A stretch of DNA of 64,000 nt from Auricularia sp. M13 (taxonomy: Eukaryota > Basidiomycota > Agaricomycetes > Auriculariales > Auriculariaceae), in NCBI GenBank assembly GCA_037042915.1, contig CM073199.1:2728001-2792000 (forward strand), read 5' to 3'. Under the pieces are notes generated by a model, which did not search any database, was not told the DNA's origin, and saw nothing but the letters and a program-made list of their open reading frames with translations. Made by a program: the position numbers and the translations under genes. Positions within the stretch are counted from its first letter, which is position 1, and each line of letters begins with the position of its first letter. Positions 1 to 11,640 of this stretch are shown here, piece after piece.

Positions 1-1488
1 GCTTGACGCAGAGCGGCGACACCGGCGGCCGAGCACAGCGTCAGCACATGACGGCGGCCGAGCAGGATATGACGCACCAGACCGCCGACTTAACGACCAC
101 GAGCGCGACGGGCGCACACACCGCCGTACGCAGCTCGGGACCACGCGCGCAATGAGCGCAGAAGTCCGCTACTCACCGAGGGCGGCGAGCAGCGGCAACG
201 GAGAGCGCGCAGCCCGACAATCGCCGCAGACGGCAAGGCTGGCGCGCACGACCCAACACCCGCACCCCACGCAGACGTTCTGGATGCACTAGATCTCGAC
301 CACGCACCACGGCAGCTTCGAGCTGTGGGGGAGTGTCAGCAGCGGGGAGCAGGGGGAGAGGAGAGCGGCCGATGCTCACCGGCGCTTCCACTCCGACACT
401 CAGCAGCGGACCACGACATGGGCCGACTGCAGGCAGCACGCGCACACACGGCGCGCGGTGCTTGGCAAGACCATGCAGCAGTCATGGGACCGGCGCAGGC
501 TGCTTAGGACCTAGCGCAGCCGCACGGCTCGTCAGAGCGTGCAGAAGACTTCGAACGTCGACATGGAGGACACGTGCGACGCGACGCAGGACCGCGACGG
601 CCGCAGCCGCGCGGCAATCAAGTTTTCCGACACGGGCGGCGCAGGGCAGCACGCACGCCAACGTTTCACGGAGCGCGAGTCGACGACGGCTTAGCGCAAG
701 CCGCACAGCTCTCCGGAGCGTGCAGAGGACCATGTCGGCGCGTTGGGCGCGCACGACGAGCGGAAATCAGTCCGCGGCGGGCTCAGCCCCGCGACTCATT
801 CATTTCTCTTGAGGCAGACGACGCCGCCAGTGGACGACGCGGCACAGCAACCCGCGCACGCAGAGCGCACAGTACTCATCAAGATCTCGACGTCGGCATC
901 GTACAACATGCACGACGGCACGAGCGCAGTCTGCGGCGAGCGCGATATGCACCGCGCAGAGTTTTCTATTCGACCAGCTCATGCATCGAGCTAGAGCTTC
1001 GACTCGGGCGCATCCCGCAGGGGGAGAGAGACGCAGGTTGCGGTCTACGCACCGAGTGCTCATCTTTTATTCTTCTTTTGCAGATCTTCTTGCGACTCTT
1101 CTCTCGCTCTCGCGCACGAATCACCAACACCGGCGCGACTATATTTTTTCGAAGGGGGAGAGAAGGTACAGGACCCGCATGGGGCCTGACCGACCGCGTA
1201 GCGGAGAGGCCGACCAGGCCGTACCGCGCAGACGCAGCATCGGGACGGCCAAGGCCTCGACGAGCGGCATCCCGGACAGGGAAGGACCGCAGGGCCCGAC
1301 ACACGGCGGATGCGACGATGCGACGCGCAGCACCACAGTAGTGGATGCGGCAACGCGTGCTTTCGACGCGCAGCGACGACGATGCACATTGCATCTTCAA
1401 GGGGAGTATTTTGAGTACGAGGTTTTATTCTTTCGTTTTGTTTGTCATTCTCCCGCACTATCATCCATTGTTGATTCCCGGACATCGT
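1..1488. other. GC-rich non-coding debris, probably retroelement-derived
   Basis: No reading frame here looks like a known protein, although stop-poor frames occur on both strands because the DNA is very GC rich. Degenerate internal repetition is visible, for example the phrase gagcgtgcagaggac near 715 and a close variant near 535. Purine-rich tracts ending in GGGGGAG occur near 325, 1155 and 1490. The composition and the tract at the right edge suggest the 3' part of a decayed LTR element, but no gag or pol motif survives. Confidence 0.3.
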
Positions 1489-1640
1489 CCTGAGGGGGAG
1501 TGTCAGGATTTCTGTATCCTGTGGTTGTCAGTCCGATGTTGGACGACATATTGTTCTGTATTTACACTCCGATAATTAACCGTTCACCAGAGTCCTTACC
1601 GCGACAGCCCGCGCGTACCGCGCTACAAGGGCTTGAGCCT
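1489..1640 (+). mobile_element. Possible polypurine tract and start of a 3' LTR
   Basis: A purine tract (tgagggggag) is followed immediately at 1500 by TGTCAGGATTTC, the arrangement expected at the junction of internal region and 3' LTR. The matching LTR end and a second copy are not visible, so the boundary to the right is a guess. It could also be chance purine richness. Confidence 0.3.
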
Positions 1641-2154
1641 CCCGGGAAGCCTATAATCTTCACACGGCCATGCTCCCTCGCGGAATATGCTCGTGGATTT
1701 GGTGTTGGGACCGCGAGACAGCGCCAGGTGCAAACAGGCGCAGAGGGCGTCCATGGCGCGTGAAACGGGGTCCCAGCCAAGGCTCTGCAATGCGTGGCCA
1801 GGTCGGACACAAGCTGCCGCATTAGAAGCCAAGCGAGAGCGCAGTGCCGACAAAGGTGATGTGGCACCAGGCATAGAAGCCACCTCTGCGCAAGCTGACT
1901 AGAACGCGTGCCGGGAGCTGAGCATCATCTCAACTGCTGGAATGTTGGCCTCGTCCATGAGGATGACTGAGAACGCCTGGAGGCAGACGGGGCACGCCCG
2001 GGGTGCTTCAGCAACGGCCAGCTGCCGGGCGTATGCATCGCCGAGCTGCACGATGTTAGCTAGACCTTGGGCCATGGTTGAGCGGGAAGACAAGCAGCCA
2101 TGTTGACGATCCTGTGGAGAGCGTCTTGGGGCGCCTGCGAGCTATTAGCGCGAA
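1641..2154. other. No supported gene
   Basis: Short frames exist on both strands, but none has a recognisable domain, a convincing start or a splice pattern. A minus-strand stretch at 1899-2093 reads like protein (CPVC followed by hydrophobic residues) and could be an exon remnant; it cannot be assigned. Confidence 0.3.
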
Positions 2155-2975
2155 TTCTTGATATGGTTTACTGCCATCGGCGTTCCCGAAGGCGCGACCG
2201 GAAAGTCGCCGAAGGAAGGAAGGAAGCAAGTTCAATTCTGGGAGGCATCCCGACATAACGGCAATTACAGTCTTCGCTCTCCGAAAAACGCGCGCGCGAC
2301 CCGCCGCGACCGAGTCCGCGTCACCGCCGGCGCATTTCTCATCCTGCACCCTCCACACTCTGGGGATGAGGTCTTGCAGAGGATGCCCGCTATGCACGCA
2401 CAAGATTAGAGCTGGTGTGATCTCTTTATTAGAATAGCTAATTTACACTCACACATGGCATGGTTGGTCCAGCGCCGCGAGTATCGAGCGAGGAGCGCTC
2501 ACAACTCATGTACAGGGTCGGTGGTAGGATAATATAGCTTTACAAGCACTTGTTTCACAGTGTGTCGCGCTCAGACGTTGCCGCTGCCGAGCCTGTTTAC
2601 ATGCTATCTCACAGCGGCCGTTGAGGACCCAGGCATACCGAATAATCCTTAAAAAAAACTGCATAATCCATGGCCATGGTCTACCTACGTGCTCCCGGTG
2701 TCAGACCTGAGCTAAGTGCATCGGATGAGCCAGGGGAGCAACAGGGGAGAATGGATGCTCGGATTGCGTCGAAAATCATAGAGTCGACATTGGCCCTGAT
2801 CCTGCGCGTGGATAGCGGCTATCCTCTGCGCAACCTTAGCCCCAGAGTCTGGAAGGTGTAGCATGAGAAATGCGCCGGCGGTGACGCGGACGGTCGCGGC
2901 GGGTCGCGCGCGCGTTTTTCGGCGATTTTCCGGTCGCGCCTTCGGGAACGCCGATGGCAGTATGTAAAGAAACTA
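2155..2975. repeat. Imperfect inverted repeat with an insertion in one arm
   Basis: The arm at about 2155-2405 reappears in reverse complement at about 2815-2975; both hold the string gccatcggcgttcccgaagg and a long match around gcgccggcggtgacgcgg. The left arm carries about 65 extra bases (about 2210-2280) absent from the right arm. A diverged relative of that extra piece lies on the opposite strand at about 12950-13020, recognisable by a GGAA run followed by atcccgacata. The structure fits the two ends of a decayed DNA element or an inverted duplication. Confidence 0.55.
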
Positions 2976-3045
2976 CATCCGCCAGTCTAGTCTCCGCTGC
3001 AGACTTGATACGGATGACAGTCGATCCGTGATTTGAAGCCTGCTG

Positions 3046-3328
3046 CAACTTGCCGGACCCACATATCCGGTCGTTGTTCGTGAAACTCCGACTGGGAACG
3101 GGTCTCTTGCAAGTGCAAGATCTTGCTTGGGCGTAAGGTGTGAATGGGAAACAATTTTTATTTGGCCCCGATAGCTCGCTCAGCAAAAGAGAAAGGGCAA
3201 ATGACTTCTCCCTGTTGCCAATTACGAGGTCGGACTGAGAAGGGTCCTTGAGCCGAAGTAACCGGAGGCTATTGAAAAGTAATCGGAGTTTCACGAACGA
3301 CGACCGGATACTCGGACCCGGCAAGTTG
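3046..3328. mobile_element. Small inverted-repeat element (MITE-like), 283 bp
   Basis: The first about 47 bases (caacttgccgg...ttcgtgaaactccga) recur in reverse complement at 3282-3328, with only a few mismatches. The interior has no gene. Size and symmetry fit a miniature inverted-repeat element; no target-site duplication could be fixed. It ends about 60 bp upstream of the F-box gene, so it may overlap that gene's promoter. Confidence 0.6.
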
Positions 3329-3390
3329 ATCTAGACTACCGCCAGTCCGACCTACGGCATCTCATCCGCGGTCCGTCTCTCGCACGACGC

Positions 3391-5040
3391 ATGGACCCAC
3401 TCACCGGCCCCGAGGGCATCGTAGCAGCCGCTGCTGCCGCCTTGTCGTCAGCTCAACGGCGACTGTCGCGCGCGGTCGAGTGGCACGACGCTGCACGGCG
3501 GGTATACGACGAGGCGCTGACGTGCAGTGACGCGCAGGCCACTGCGAAAGCGTACTGCGTGAAAACGACCGTTGCTTCCTCGAGATCCTCAGGCCCTGCC
3601 GCACGTTTACCTCAAGAGATACTACGCGAGATATTTCTTCTGGTCGCGTTCTCTTACGAATATCACGTCGCCGCCGATTCTGTCCCTCATCCTCCCGCTA
3701 CGACGATGGCCGCCGTTTCACGTCACTGGCGCGCGACTGCTCTTGATATGCGCAGACTCTGGGCCCGATTCCGTATCACGCTGGCGCTGGCCAGACCTCG
3801 TACGTTCTGCATCAGGATGAATATGTTTCTCATGCGCGCCAACGGTCATCCATTGGACATGCTACTGCGCGTCCACACCGGCGTCTGCCTGTCTGTTTTG
3901 GAGTTCGAGGTCCGAAACGCACTCGTTCGCGCTTTCTCGCATGTGTGTGGACTACATGTCTACTGGGAACGACCCTCGCTCCCAATGCCGTCCGACGATA
4001 CGGACACAGAAAGCGAGGATACGGATGAGGATACGGATGATGGAACGCAGCCCGAGTACGGTTTCTACCCCAACAACGTCTACAACGACGGGATATTCTC
4101 GTTCCTACTAGCCCCAATGCCGAATCTCCGCCGTCTGCGCGTGTCGCGCCATCGAGAATATAGCGATATGCAAGACCCATCTGGCGAGGCGATCGTCTTC
4201 GACCCTCCGAACCCGCTCCACGTTTTCACCCTCTCGCCGAAGCTGACCGACATCAACATGGACTTTATCCCCTTTCGACTTTTCACGCCGGCGTCACTGC
4301 GCCGAGTCCAATCTCTGTGCATCGGAACAAAGATCACCGATGAAGACGTCGAGACGATCTGTCGCAACTGCCACGACCTTCGTCGTCTTGACACCCACGA
4401 GGTTGGCATCCCGTGGCCTCGTGTTCGCAGAGAACTGTCCTTCCCGAGATTGCAGCACTTGAGTACCACAGGTGCAATCAGTTCCATTCTGGGCTTGTTG
4501 AAACCGACCGACATCCCATGCCTGCGCGAACTGTACTTTCACTCTCGTGACCCAGTGCATTTTTTTTGCCGCTTCGTCAAGTCGACGCCGTGGGCAACCC
4601 TGGAAAGGTTGACGCTGTCGCAACTATCCGTGTCGAGTCTAATCCCATACTTCGATGGCATTCCGAACCTCTCCGCGTTAGAACTGCGTCGAATATCCGG
4701 CGGCGAACTGGACGCATCTCTCGGGAAATGGACGAGTGCCACGTTCATTCACTTGCTGCCCGAGCTGCGCTCGCTCAGCCTGGTCTATTGTCAGTTTACG
4801 ACAGAGACTCTGGAGCGCCTGGTCTCCTTTCTGACGCAAAGGAGGGCCTCTGTGCCCGACGGCATCGTCAACCTGACCATCGTGCAAGGCTACACCTTCG
4901 CCTACAGAAAGTGTACGACATGGTCACAGTCGGCACTCAACATATTATCACTAGAGGTGGCGAACGTCGCGTTGGACGGCGTTCGCGGTTCGACGCAGAA
5001 CTCCACGGAATCGGTACGTCGTCATGTACTCGGCGTGTAA
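3391..5040 (+). CDS. F-box protein with LRR-like C-terminal part
   Basis: An uninterrupted 549-residue frame starts at a clear ATG. A short helical N-terminal part is followed by an F-box at about residues 73-125 (LPQEILREIF ... AAVSRHWRATA ... LWARF), the standard layout of the F-box-like family in Agaricomycetes. An Asp/Glu/Thr-rich stretch lies at about 200-217. From about 225 on, leucine-rich segments with regular spacing (LRRLRVSRH, LRRLDTHE, LSALELRR, LRSLSLVYC) resemble the degenerate LRR that usually follows such F-boxes. By family, the F-box would bind Skp1 in an SCF ubiquitin ligase and the LRR part would select the substrate; the substrate is unknown. No intron is needed and no lesion is seen. 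Such genes are expanded in this fungal class. Confidence 0.88.
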   Translation: MDPLTGPEGIVAAAAAALSSAQRRLSRAVEWHDAARRVYDEALTCSDAQATAKAYCVKTTVASSRSSGPAARLPQEILREIFLLVAFSYEYHVAADSVPHPPATTMAAVSRHWRATALDMRRLWARFRITLALARPRTFCIRMNMFLMRANGHPLDMLLRVHTGVCLSVLEFEVRNALVRAFSHVCGLHVYWERPSLPMPSDDTDTESEDTDEDTDDGTQPEYGFYPNNVYNDGIFSFLLAPMPNLRRLRVSRHREYSDMQDPSGEAIVFDPPNPLHVFTLSPKLTDINMDFIPFRLFTPASLRRVQSLCIGTKITDEDVETICRNCHDLRRLDTHEVGIPWPRVRRELSFPRLQHLSTTGAISSILGLLKPTDIPCLRELYFHSRDPVHFFCRFVKSTPWATLERLTLSQLSVSSLIPYFDGIPNLSALELRRISGGELDASLGKWTSATFIHLLPELRSLSLVYCQFTTETLERLVSFLTQRRASVPDGIVNLTIVQGYTFAYRKCTTWSQSALNILSLEVANVALDGVRGSTQNSTESVRRHVLGV

Positions 5041-5711
5041 ATGCGGCATTAACTAATGGGCGTTCAGCGCATCACGTGAAATTTCAATTTGCTGTATATG
5101 CCGCAGCGTCTTGACCTAGATCATAGATGTGAATATTTCTGCTTCCGAGCCTCGAGACCTTCCTGTACATTGCTGCTTTTCCCAGTTCCAGACAACGTGC
5201 CTCTTGACCTTCGCTTGCGTCGTCCTTCGCGCCCCTGCCAATTGCCTGGCCTTTCCGCGCACGCCTCCCTGCTTGCTCGCCGCGGGCGTGACCTGACTAG
5301 CACGTCGCTGCTTTTGTCGACACTGATAACTATGAGATCCTATGCGATTCGTACGAGCAGAGCAGTCTCATTTGGCAATGTACGTAGTTTACTAGTTACA
5401 AAAGAGAAGGACTTCGACGACACAGTTACGCAAACGAGTGTGGGGGCAACGAGGCAAAGGAGTGCGAGAGCAATTGAGAAGACAACTGCGTGAGCAGGCG
5501 AGGGAGTGGAGAACACGAGACGCGGTCACGACGGGGAAGAAGGCGAACATGCGGTATGTGGTCATTCTTCGCGGGCACCTTCAACCTCCTCCTCCTCGAG
5601 GACAAGGAAAGGTCGTCGAGAGGTGGCATCGCATCGCCATCATGACCGTCAACCACATCGGAGACGGTGTCGACGATCCTGGGGTGGAGCATGTCATCAA
5701 CGCGGCGCACG
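5041..5711. other. Intergenic, no supported gene
   Basis: This interval separates the 3' ends of the F-box gene (plus strand) and the next gene (minus strand). Short frames on both strands lack domains and splice signals. It presumably holds both 3' untranslated regions. Confidence 0.4.
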
Positions 5712-6459
5712 TTAAGCAGCCGATATCGTACGCTCGGCCAGCCAGCGCTTGATATCTTCAGTAGAGCTGAAGTATATGGCGCCGGCTAACGCGACGTTGC
5801 TGCTGTTGCCGTTGGAGGTGGGCGACTCAGATGCGCCGGCGTTGCTGCTGTCACCGTGCGCGGTTGGCGACTCTGGCGCGACCCAGGAGACGAAGCGCGT
5901 TGACTCCACCGGGGTAGCAATGGCGGCAGCCCTGTTGACAGGACGAATGTCGGTTGGGCGGGACGTCTGCCATGGCGGCAGCTCGGGGCGGATGCGCATG
6001 TACTCCGTGAGGTGCCGCTGCACGTTGTCGTCGGACATAACGTGCCAGTACAGAACGGGAACGTAAGACCCATCGTGCTGGCGGCACTCGTCGCATGGCT
6101 CGTGACGAGAGCACGTCGCTGGTAGTCCCTCGCGAGCGCGGCTTGCGGCGCACTCGCGCTGCACGATAATGTACTCGAGGTACTCCCTCATCGACAACAT
6201 GTAGTCGGGGAACTCGTCGTCGGCGGGAAGAGACTGGTCGCTGTCCGAGTCGCTGCCCGCGCCAGGGCCGATGCCTTGATTGTCGTCGTGACGCTGGTAC
6301 GAGGCCAGGTACTCGTCGAACACGGCACGGAGCGCGTTGACTTCGCCAGGAGCGCCGGCGGCTTCGATAGCATTGTTCCTACGGATGGTGGTCAGTACAG
6401 CGCATCGCAGAAGCTGCAAGGCGGGCAGCTCACCCCCGGTGCGAGTCTGGGCTGGTCAT
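5712..6459 (-). CDS. Hypothetical protein with a small Cys/His cluster, two exons
   Basis: Exon 2 (6378-5712) is open. A 55-bp GT...AG intron (6433-6379) joins it in frame to a short first exon beginning at an ATG at 6459 (MTSPDSHR), giving 230 residues. The middle is acidic (GAGSDSDSDQSLPADDEFPD). A Cys/His cluster (CSRHEPCDECRQH) follows and could bind a metal. The C-terminal third is rich in Ser, Asn and Ala. I do not recognise a family. The gene is divergent from the larger gene starting at 6940, with about 480 bp between the two ATGs. The first exon is the least certain part. Confidence 0.5.
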
Positions 6460-6939
6460 GTGACTGTGTGCATCGAGGTCGGCGAGTTACGACGTTGGCA
6501 AGAGCTCAAATCTGCGGGATATGAAGAGCGAGCAACAAAAGACCGGTCCTGCGCGTTCATAATCCATATAAGTAGGCGCACCTGTCTGGCAGGTGTGCGC
6601 CAAGTCGAGCCAGCGCAGGTGCACCTAAGGGCGAGGTTGGCATGAGCATACAGGGGAGGAGCGGGTCAGGTGCACCTGGGACGCACCATTGCAGGCGACA
6701 CGTACCCCAAATTGCGCGTCCGTTACGCTCAGTTCGGTAGGCGCTGTCGCGCAACGTTGCAAGAAGACGAGTAGTGGGAAAGCATCGGCGCCTGCCGACG
6801 CCTCGTAAACTCGTCCATGTCGTTCGCAGACATGACAGCGCCTTCTCGACATAGGTGCGCCCTCCAGGTGCCCCTAGCGACAAGAGGGCAGACCTAAATT
6901 ACTCTGCAGCGCCCCGGATAAAAGCGTCAAGCGCACCTG
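6460..6939. promoter_or_regulatory. Shared divergent promoter region with repeated CAGGTG/GCGCACCTG sites
   Basis: This lies between two divergent starts. A 12-bp-arm inverted repeat (ggcgcacctg, short loop, caggtgtgcgcc) sits near 6573-6599. Related CAGGTGCACCT or GCGCACCTG words recur near 6616, 6668, 6850-6880 and 6924, the last just before the ATG at 6940. A TATA-like word (catataag) lies near 6566. CAGGTG is an E-box-type core, so a bHLH-class regulator is possible; this is inference. Confidence 0.4.
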
Positions 6940-9900
6940 ATGAAGTTGCGCAAACTCTCGAACGCCAGCATGCCCGCTACCAATCGTCGCAAAGGGAAGG
7001 GCAGTGTCAATGCAGCCTTCCACGCCGTCGATTCCGCAATATCTGCCGGCGACAACGACCCACTTGCGTCGGCGGGTACGCTCATGACCAGCGAGGCCCC
7101 GGCCGTCGACCACCCCGCGTTTCCCCCACACGAGGCAGAGCCAGAGGTATGCGTTTCTTTTCGCGTTGGTTGACGAGTTTCTAATTGTATTGTGTCGCAA
7201 CCAGCGGGAAATGAGCCGCCAGGAAAAGTCTGCGCGGACTCGCAGGCTCAACAAAGAGAGGAAGAGGCAAGCTCAGGCGGAGGCAACAGCACTGGTACGC
7301 TTCCCTGCTCATGCTCGGAGTTGATGTTAAACAGCGGCTAATTTACGGCAGGCTTCAGCGTCTGGTGACGCAGACGCGACGCCAGACGTGCCCAGCACGT
7401 CTAGACGCCCAAGTCGGCAGCGCAACCCAAGTCAACGGCTGGCCGACGGTGAGCGCTGCCCCTAAGCGCGGCAACCCGGTCACACGCGTGCTGCTGCGTG
7501 TAGCTGAGCCATCCCGTGTGGTCGTCGTTTGTTTCTGACGGCAACATGCAGCTTGCTCCAAAGAAAGCACAGAGCCCGCCACCTGCTTCCCCGACCTCGC
7601 AGCTGCGAAGCCGATCGTCGGGGAGTCTTCCCTGGAGGCTGCGCTCATCCGACCGGCAACACGCGACTTAGTGACATCCGTCTCCCCGTCTCCCGACTCT
7701 GCGCCACCCGTTGCCTCGCACGTTGCCTCGTCCGTCAAGCTGTCGGGAAACAGCTCTGGGCCCCCAAAGCTCGCGCCGCCCAACAAGTCCATCCAGCTTG
7801 CAGCGCCGCCAGCCACGCCTGACCGTGGGCTGCCGGTTGCCTCGCCCGTCGAGCCTGCAACTCGCAGCTCAGCATCTTCCGAGTCCCCGTCTCACGAGCC
7901 TGCACCCAAGAAGTCCCTCGAGCCCGCGGCGCCGCCAGCCAAGGCCGATGCCCGGGCATCTGCCGTAGTTTCCTTGCCGGTGACGCAGTTTTGCGCATCG
8001 CCCGAGTCTTCGTCGCCAAAGGAGGTTCAACGTCGAGCCATTCAATCCCCCGCCGCCACGGGCGAAGCCCGATATTGGCGTCGCAGAGCCTGTCGAGCCC
8101 GTGTCGAGCAAGCCCACGCAGGACGGGAAACCCGCTGTATCCGGTTCCGTCGGCTTTCCCGCCGCATCCAAGCAGAAATTGCATGACGTTGCTTCGGACA
8201 ATGCGGACAAACTGGAGGACGACGGCTCCAGCAGCTTGCCCAGCAAGCGCCACCCTAAGCCGGGGCCACTGAGCGCAGAGGACAATGCTGACTTCTGCGC
8301 GCACGTCAAGGCGTTCCAGCAGTACGTCATGGACTTTTCGGTCAAGACGAGCAAGTCACTGCCCTACCTGTGGAACCGTACGGGCGCGATGGCTCAGGAG
8401 GTGCGCGAGGTGTCGCTCTGGAACGCCTGGCACCACAAGTGGGCCCTCCTGAATGAGCGCGGGCCGGGTATGTCATACTTGCACTCGTAGACGACTGTCC
8501 GTATCTGATTATTCCTATCCCAGATGAAACTCCAGAACAGTTCTCGAAGCGCCGTTCGCAAGAGTACAAGGCTGCGAAGCATGGAAAGAACGAGGAAGAA
8601 CTGGATGCCATCAGGCGTGAGCTCCTCGACTTTGCGGACGACTACGAGAAGGAGGTTGCGGATCAGATCATCGACAACGGCGAGCTCTTCAAAGTCATGC
8701 ACCGAGAGTGCGAGCGATTCACAGCGCTTGTGAGTCAATTCACCACAGCGCAACAAGTACCCGTGTTCACCATTGCCAGGGCCGACCGCTTTACACCCAT
8801 CACAGAGTTGCGGCGTTTGGTTTCGTCATTTGACTGGACTCCACCGACGAAGGAGGCGTGGCGTCGAACGCGTGCTGGGCCAACGGCGACATCGTCCGCA
8901 AGTTCCTCCAGGAGAGGAAGGTGCACGTTCGGAACATGGGACAGGGCGTTTGCAACGTGAGGGTGTCGTCCATTGTCTATCGGCAATGTGTGACTCATAA
9001 ACCATTATTCAGCGTCAAGAGGCTGCACACCGCGAAGGAGCAGGATTGGAGTATGGCGCATACCTAGAATGGAAGGCGATGAAAACGACAGGACGACCGG
9101 CGCGACGTGTTTCTCGAGGCTTTCAAGCAACTGCAATGTACGTCTGCGATCCTCTGGGCTGCGCTGCATCTAACTTTTCGGATAGACGTGTTAATGCGCG
9201 AAGAGGCGCCGAATAGCGTCGAGTGGGTCAAGTTCGAGCAGCGCCTCTTCGCACGGAAGATGCGCGTCGTCAACTGGCCAGCGTGCCGCTTCCCAGAGAC
9301 AAGTACTGGACCGAACCGATGCGCAAGTTGATGAAGGCTACGTACCGGATGTTCCACGCGATGGACAAAGGCGCCGCGTGGGGATCTCCGCTCCTAGCGT
9401 CCCTGCTTTCGAGGAACATTCGAAAGGTATGCATCCATTTTATGCAATCCATTAGCTTCTTACTCATATGGCAATGCAGAGGAGCTTGCCCTTCAGTCTA
9501 AGTTGGAGAACCGTGATGACTGGTACAAGGTAGCAGTCTGGCAAACGACGGATGACACGATTTTGCTGCGCGTCGGAGACTTCATCGGGCCCAACAAGGG
9601 CAAGAAGGTCAAGGCGCTGCGCGTGGAGAGCAAGGCGGCCAGAAAGGACAACACGCCGGCAGTCAAGTCCGACGATTCTGACGGCGAGGCGAGCTCGAAA
9701 CGCGACAAGACTAGAAAGGTCAAGGAGTACATCGACGTCTCTGACGAGGACCAGAGCTCTGCCGCGCCGTCCAAAGGCAAGCGCGCAGCGTCGCACGCGC
9801 CAGCCAAGCGCAAGAAGGCCAACAAATCGAATGCCACGGACACCCGTGTCACAGATCGCCCCGAGGCGTTCTTCGTTGCACGCTCGTCTCTCGGTGTGTC

Positions 9901-10492
9901 CCAACGCCCAACCGTTGCAGCATTGAACTTACAAGCTGCAGCACCACCACCAGAGCTTCTGGCGCAGATTTTCCCATGGATCGAAGGAGAAGAGGCTGCG
10001 TTGAAGGCGCGCCAGAAGGCCGATGCAGCGTGCAAATATTTCGCGCTCGAGCGATTCCTTGACACGCCCAAGTGGATGCAGCGCGTTCTGGTTCAAGATC
10101 TCGCGGTTTTCTATAGCATGCAGCCGCGCTGGCACTCTCATATCTTCAAATACAAACCGTTCGACTTGCCGATCTTCGATGCGCTTGCGCGTGGCGCCGC
10201 CAGTCAAATCGCGGACGCTGAGCGCATGGCGCACCTGCACCTCGACCAGCTTCCAGAACGCATCGTCGACGGATTCCACAGTACCATCCAGGCGGGATCC
10301 AGCAACGGCGCGGAGCACGCGACGATCTTTCAAGTCACGAACGCGTTGCAACAGCAGTTCAGTGCACTCGCAACGTCCATCGTGGATCTCAAGCAGGTCG
10401 AATCGCCCCCACTCTCGCACGTTCCACACCAACCTCGTCATCGCAGCCGGCCAGCTATGAAGCTATGCTGTTGGCGTATCAGGGCTAGTTAA
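6940..10492 (+). pseudogene. Many-exon hypothetical gene, decayed by frameshifts and a stop
   Basis: Exons can be followed from the ATG at 6940: 6940-7146, 7205-7294, 7352-7448, 7552 to about 8467, 8524-8729, about 8806-8956, 9013-9137, 9186-9426 and 9480 onward, with about 50-100 bp GT...AG introns. The N-terminal part is basic then Pro/Ser/Ala rich. The middle carries a conserved-looking block (SLWNAWHHKWALLNERGP, then a Lys/Glu-rich helix), then WANGDIVRKFLQERKVHV. The C-terminal part has an acidic/basic nuclear-type tail with KRAASHAPAKRKKANK. Lesions: a frame change near 8025, a TGA at about 8831 in the otherwise best frame, a frame change near 9283 and another after about 10400. It resembles lineage-specific, multi-copy Agaricomycete hypothetical proteins (from general recall, not a search). 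Function unknown; a nuclear role is inferred only from the basic tail. Confidence 0.5.
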
Positions 10493-10595
10493 CCTCTGTG
10501 AACTTTGATTGCGGCGCGGATTTTGTCAGCACTGGCTCTGGCACTCCCGTGTAGACCGTAGCGCCTAGCAGACAGGCGCTGCCGCATCTGGCACA

Positions 10596-11640
10596 TTGGT
10601 TGAATGCCTCGGCACCGCCGCCAGTCGCCGTCATGCAGCCGATGCCCTTGATGCCCACAGCAGCGCCGTCGTCCACGTCTACGCCGCTGCCGCCGCCGTT
10701 CTTCGGCGAATTGCACGGCTGCTCGTCAGCCACGAGTTACGATGCACCCTTATCGCTTCCATCTCCTGCTCTGTCTGTCGTTTGCTCGCGCGCCAACAGC
10801 TTCACCACCACTTGCTCTGCAATCGCCGCCGCCCAATGCTCTTTTTTGCTATGGAGCCATTCATCCGGCGCCCTCTCAACCGCCACCGCTACCGTCGGTC
10901 CACATTACCCTGCCCATTTTACCGATGCTCGCCTTTGCACCAAATGAAGGCGATGCTGCAGCACTCTTCGCAGGCTGGCGCGATATCTGCACGCGCTATT
11001 CAGCGCAAATTTCGCAAATCGCGGCGCACTGCGGCGGTGGAGAGTGGCGGCTGTCTGAGGACGGTCGGGGCTGGGTCCCTGGCCAGCTACATATTCTCGA
11101 GCAACACCGGAGTCTTCGAGCTGTGGAAGGAGTGGACGGAGGGCCACGACGACAAGCTTTCCATCGAGGCGCTGGACACGGTGTGGTCGTGGTCATGGTG
11201 TGTGTCGCAGGCGGCTTGCGCAGCTTACTGCAGACGCTCGCGCGTCATCGCCTTCATCCGCAATCTGATGAAGCAGCAGCGCTGGAACATCCAACTCACC
11301 CTTCGCTTTGTGCACTCCAAGGGCCCGGAATATCACAAGCATACGACGCTTTACAAGTTACTTATGACTGCATGGTGTCATTCATTGCCCGCGCCCCAAT
11401 GTGCCATTCATCTTCTGCACACCCATTCTTGGTGCCATTGTTGCTTTTTCATCCCTCATCTTTTCCCTGCATGCAGACCCGGTCACGGTCTAGCTCCCCA
11501 TCGTCGCACAGAAGAGCTGATTTCTCAGACCGCAACGAGCGGGTTTTCGACTCTCGCAGTACCAACTTGTTCCGTGACGAGCGCGGCGGCGATTCGCAGG
11601 CTTTTCGCGAGTGAGCGGCATAACATCCGCTATTGCAATC
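10596..11640 (+). pseudogene. Remnant with a GCR1_C-like DNA-binding segment
   Basis: Protein-like sequence alternates between two frames. At about 11090-11290 one frame reads NTGVFELWKEWTEG, then an Ile/Glu/Ala-Leu segment and a Cys/Arg-rich helix ending FIRNLMKQQRW. This order (LWxEWxxG, then a short linker, then a basic helix) resembles the C-terminal DNA-binding domain of Gcr1-type regulators (GCR1_C), which is widespread in Agaricomycete hypothetical proteins. The Trp/Arg core expected after the linker is replaced by a Trp/Ser repeat, and the flanks are in another frame, so the copy is probably broken. The upstream Pro-rich part (from about 10620) may be its N-terminal region. It may belong to the same transcription unit family as the preceding gene. 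Confidence 0.35.
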
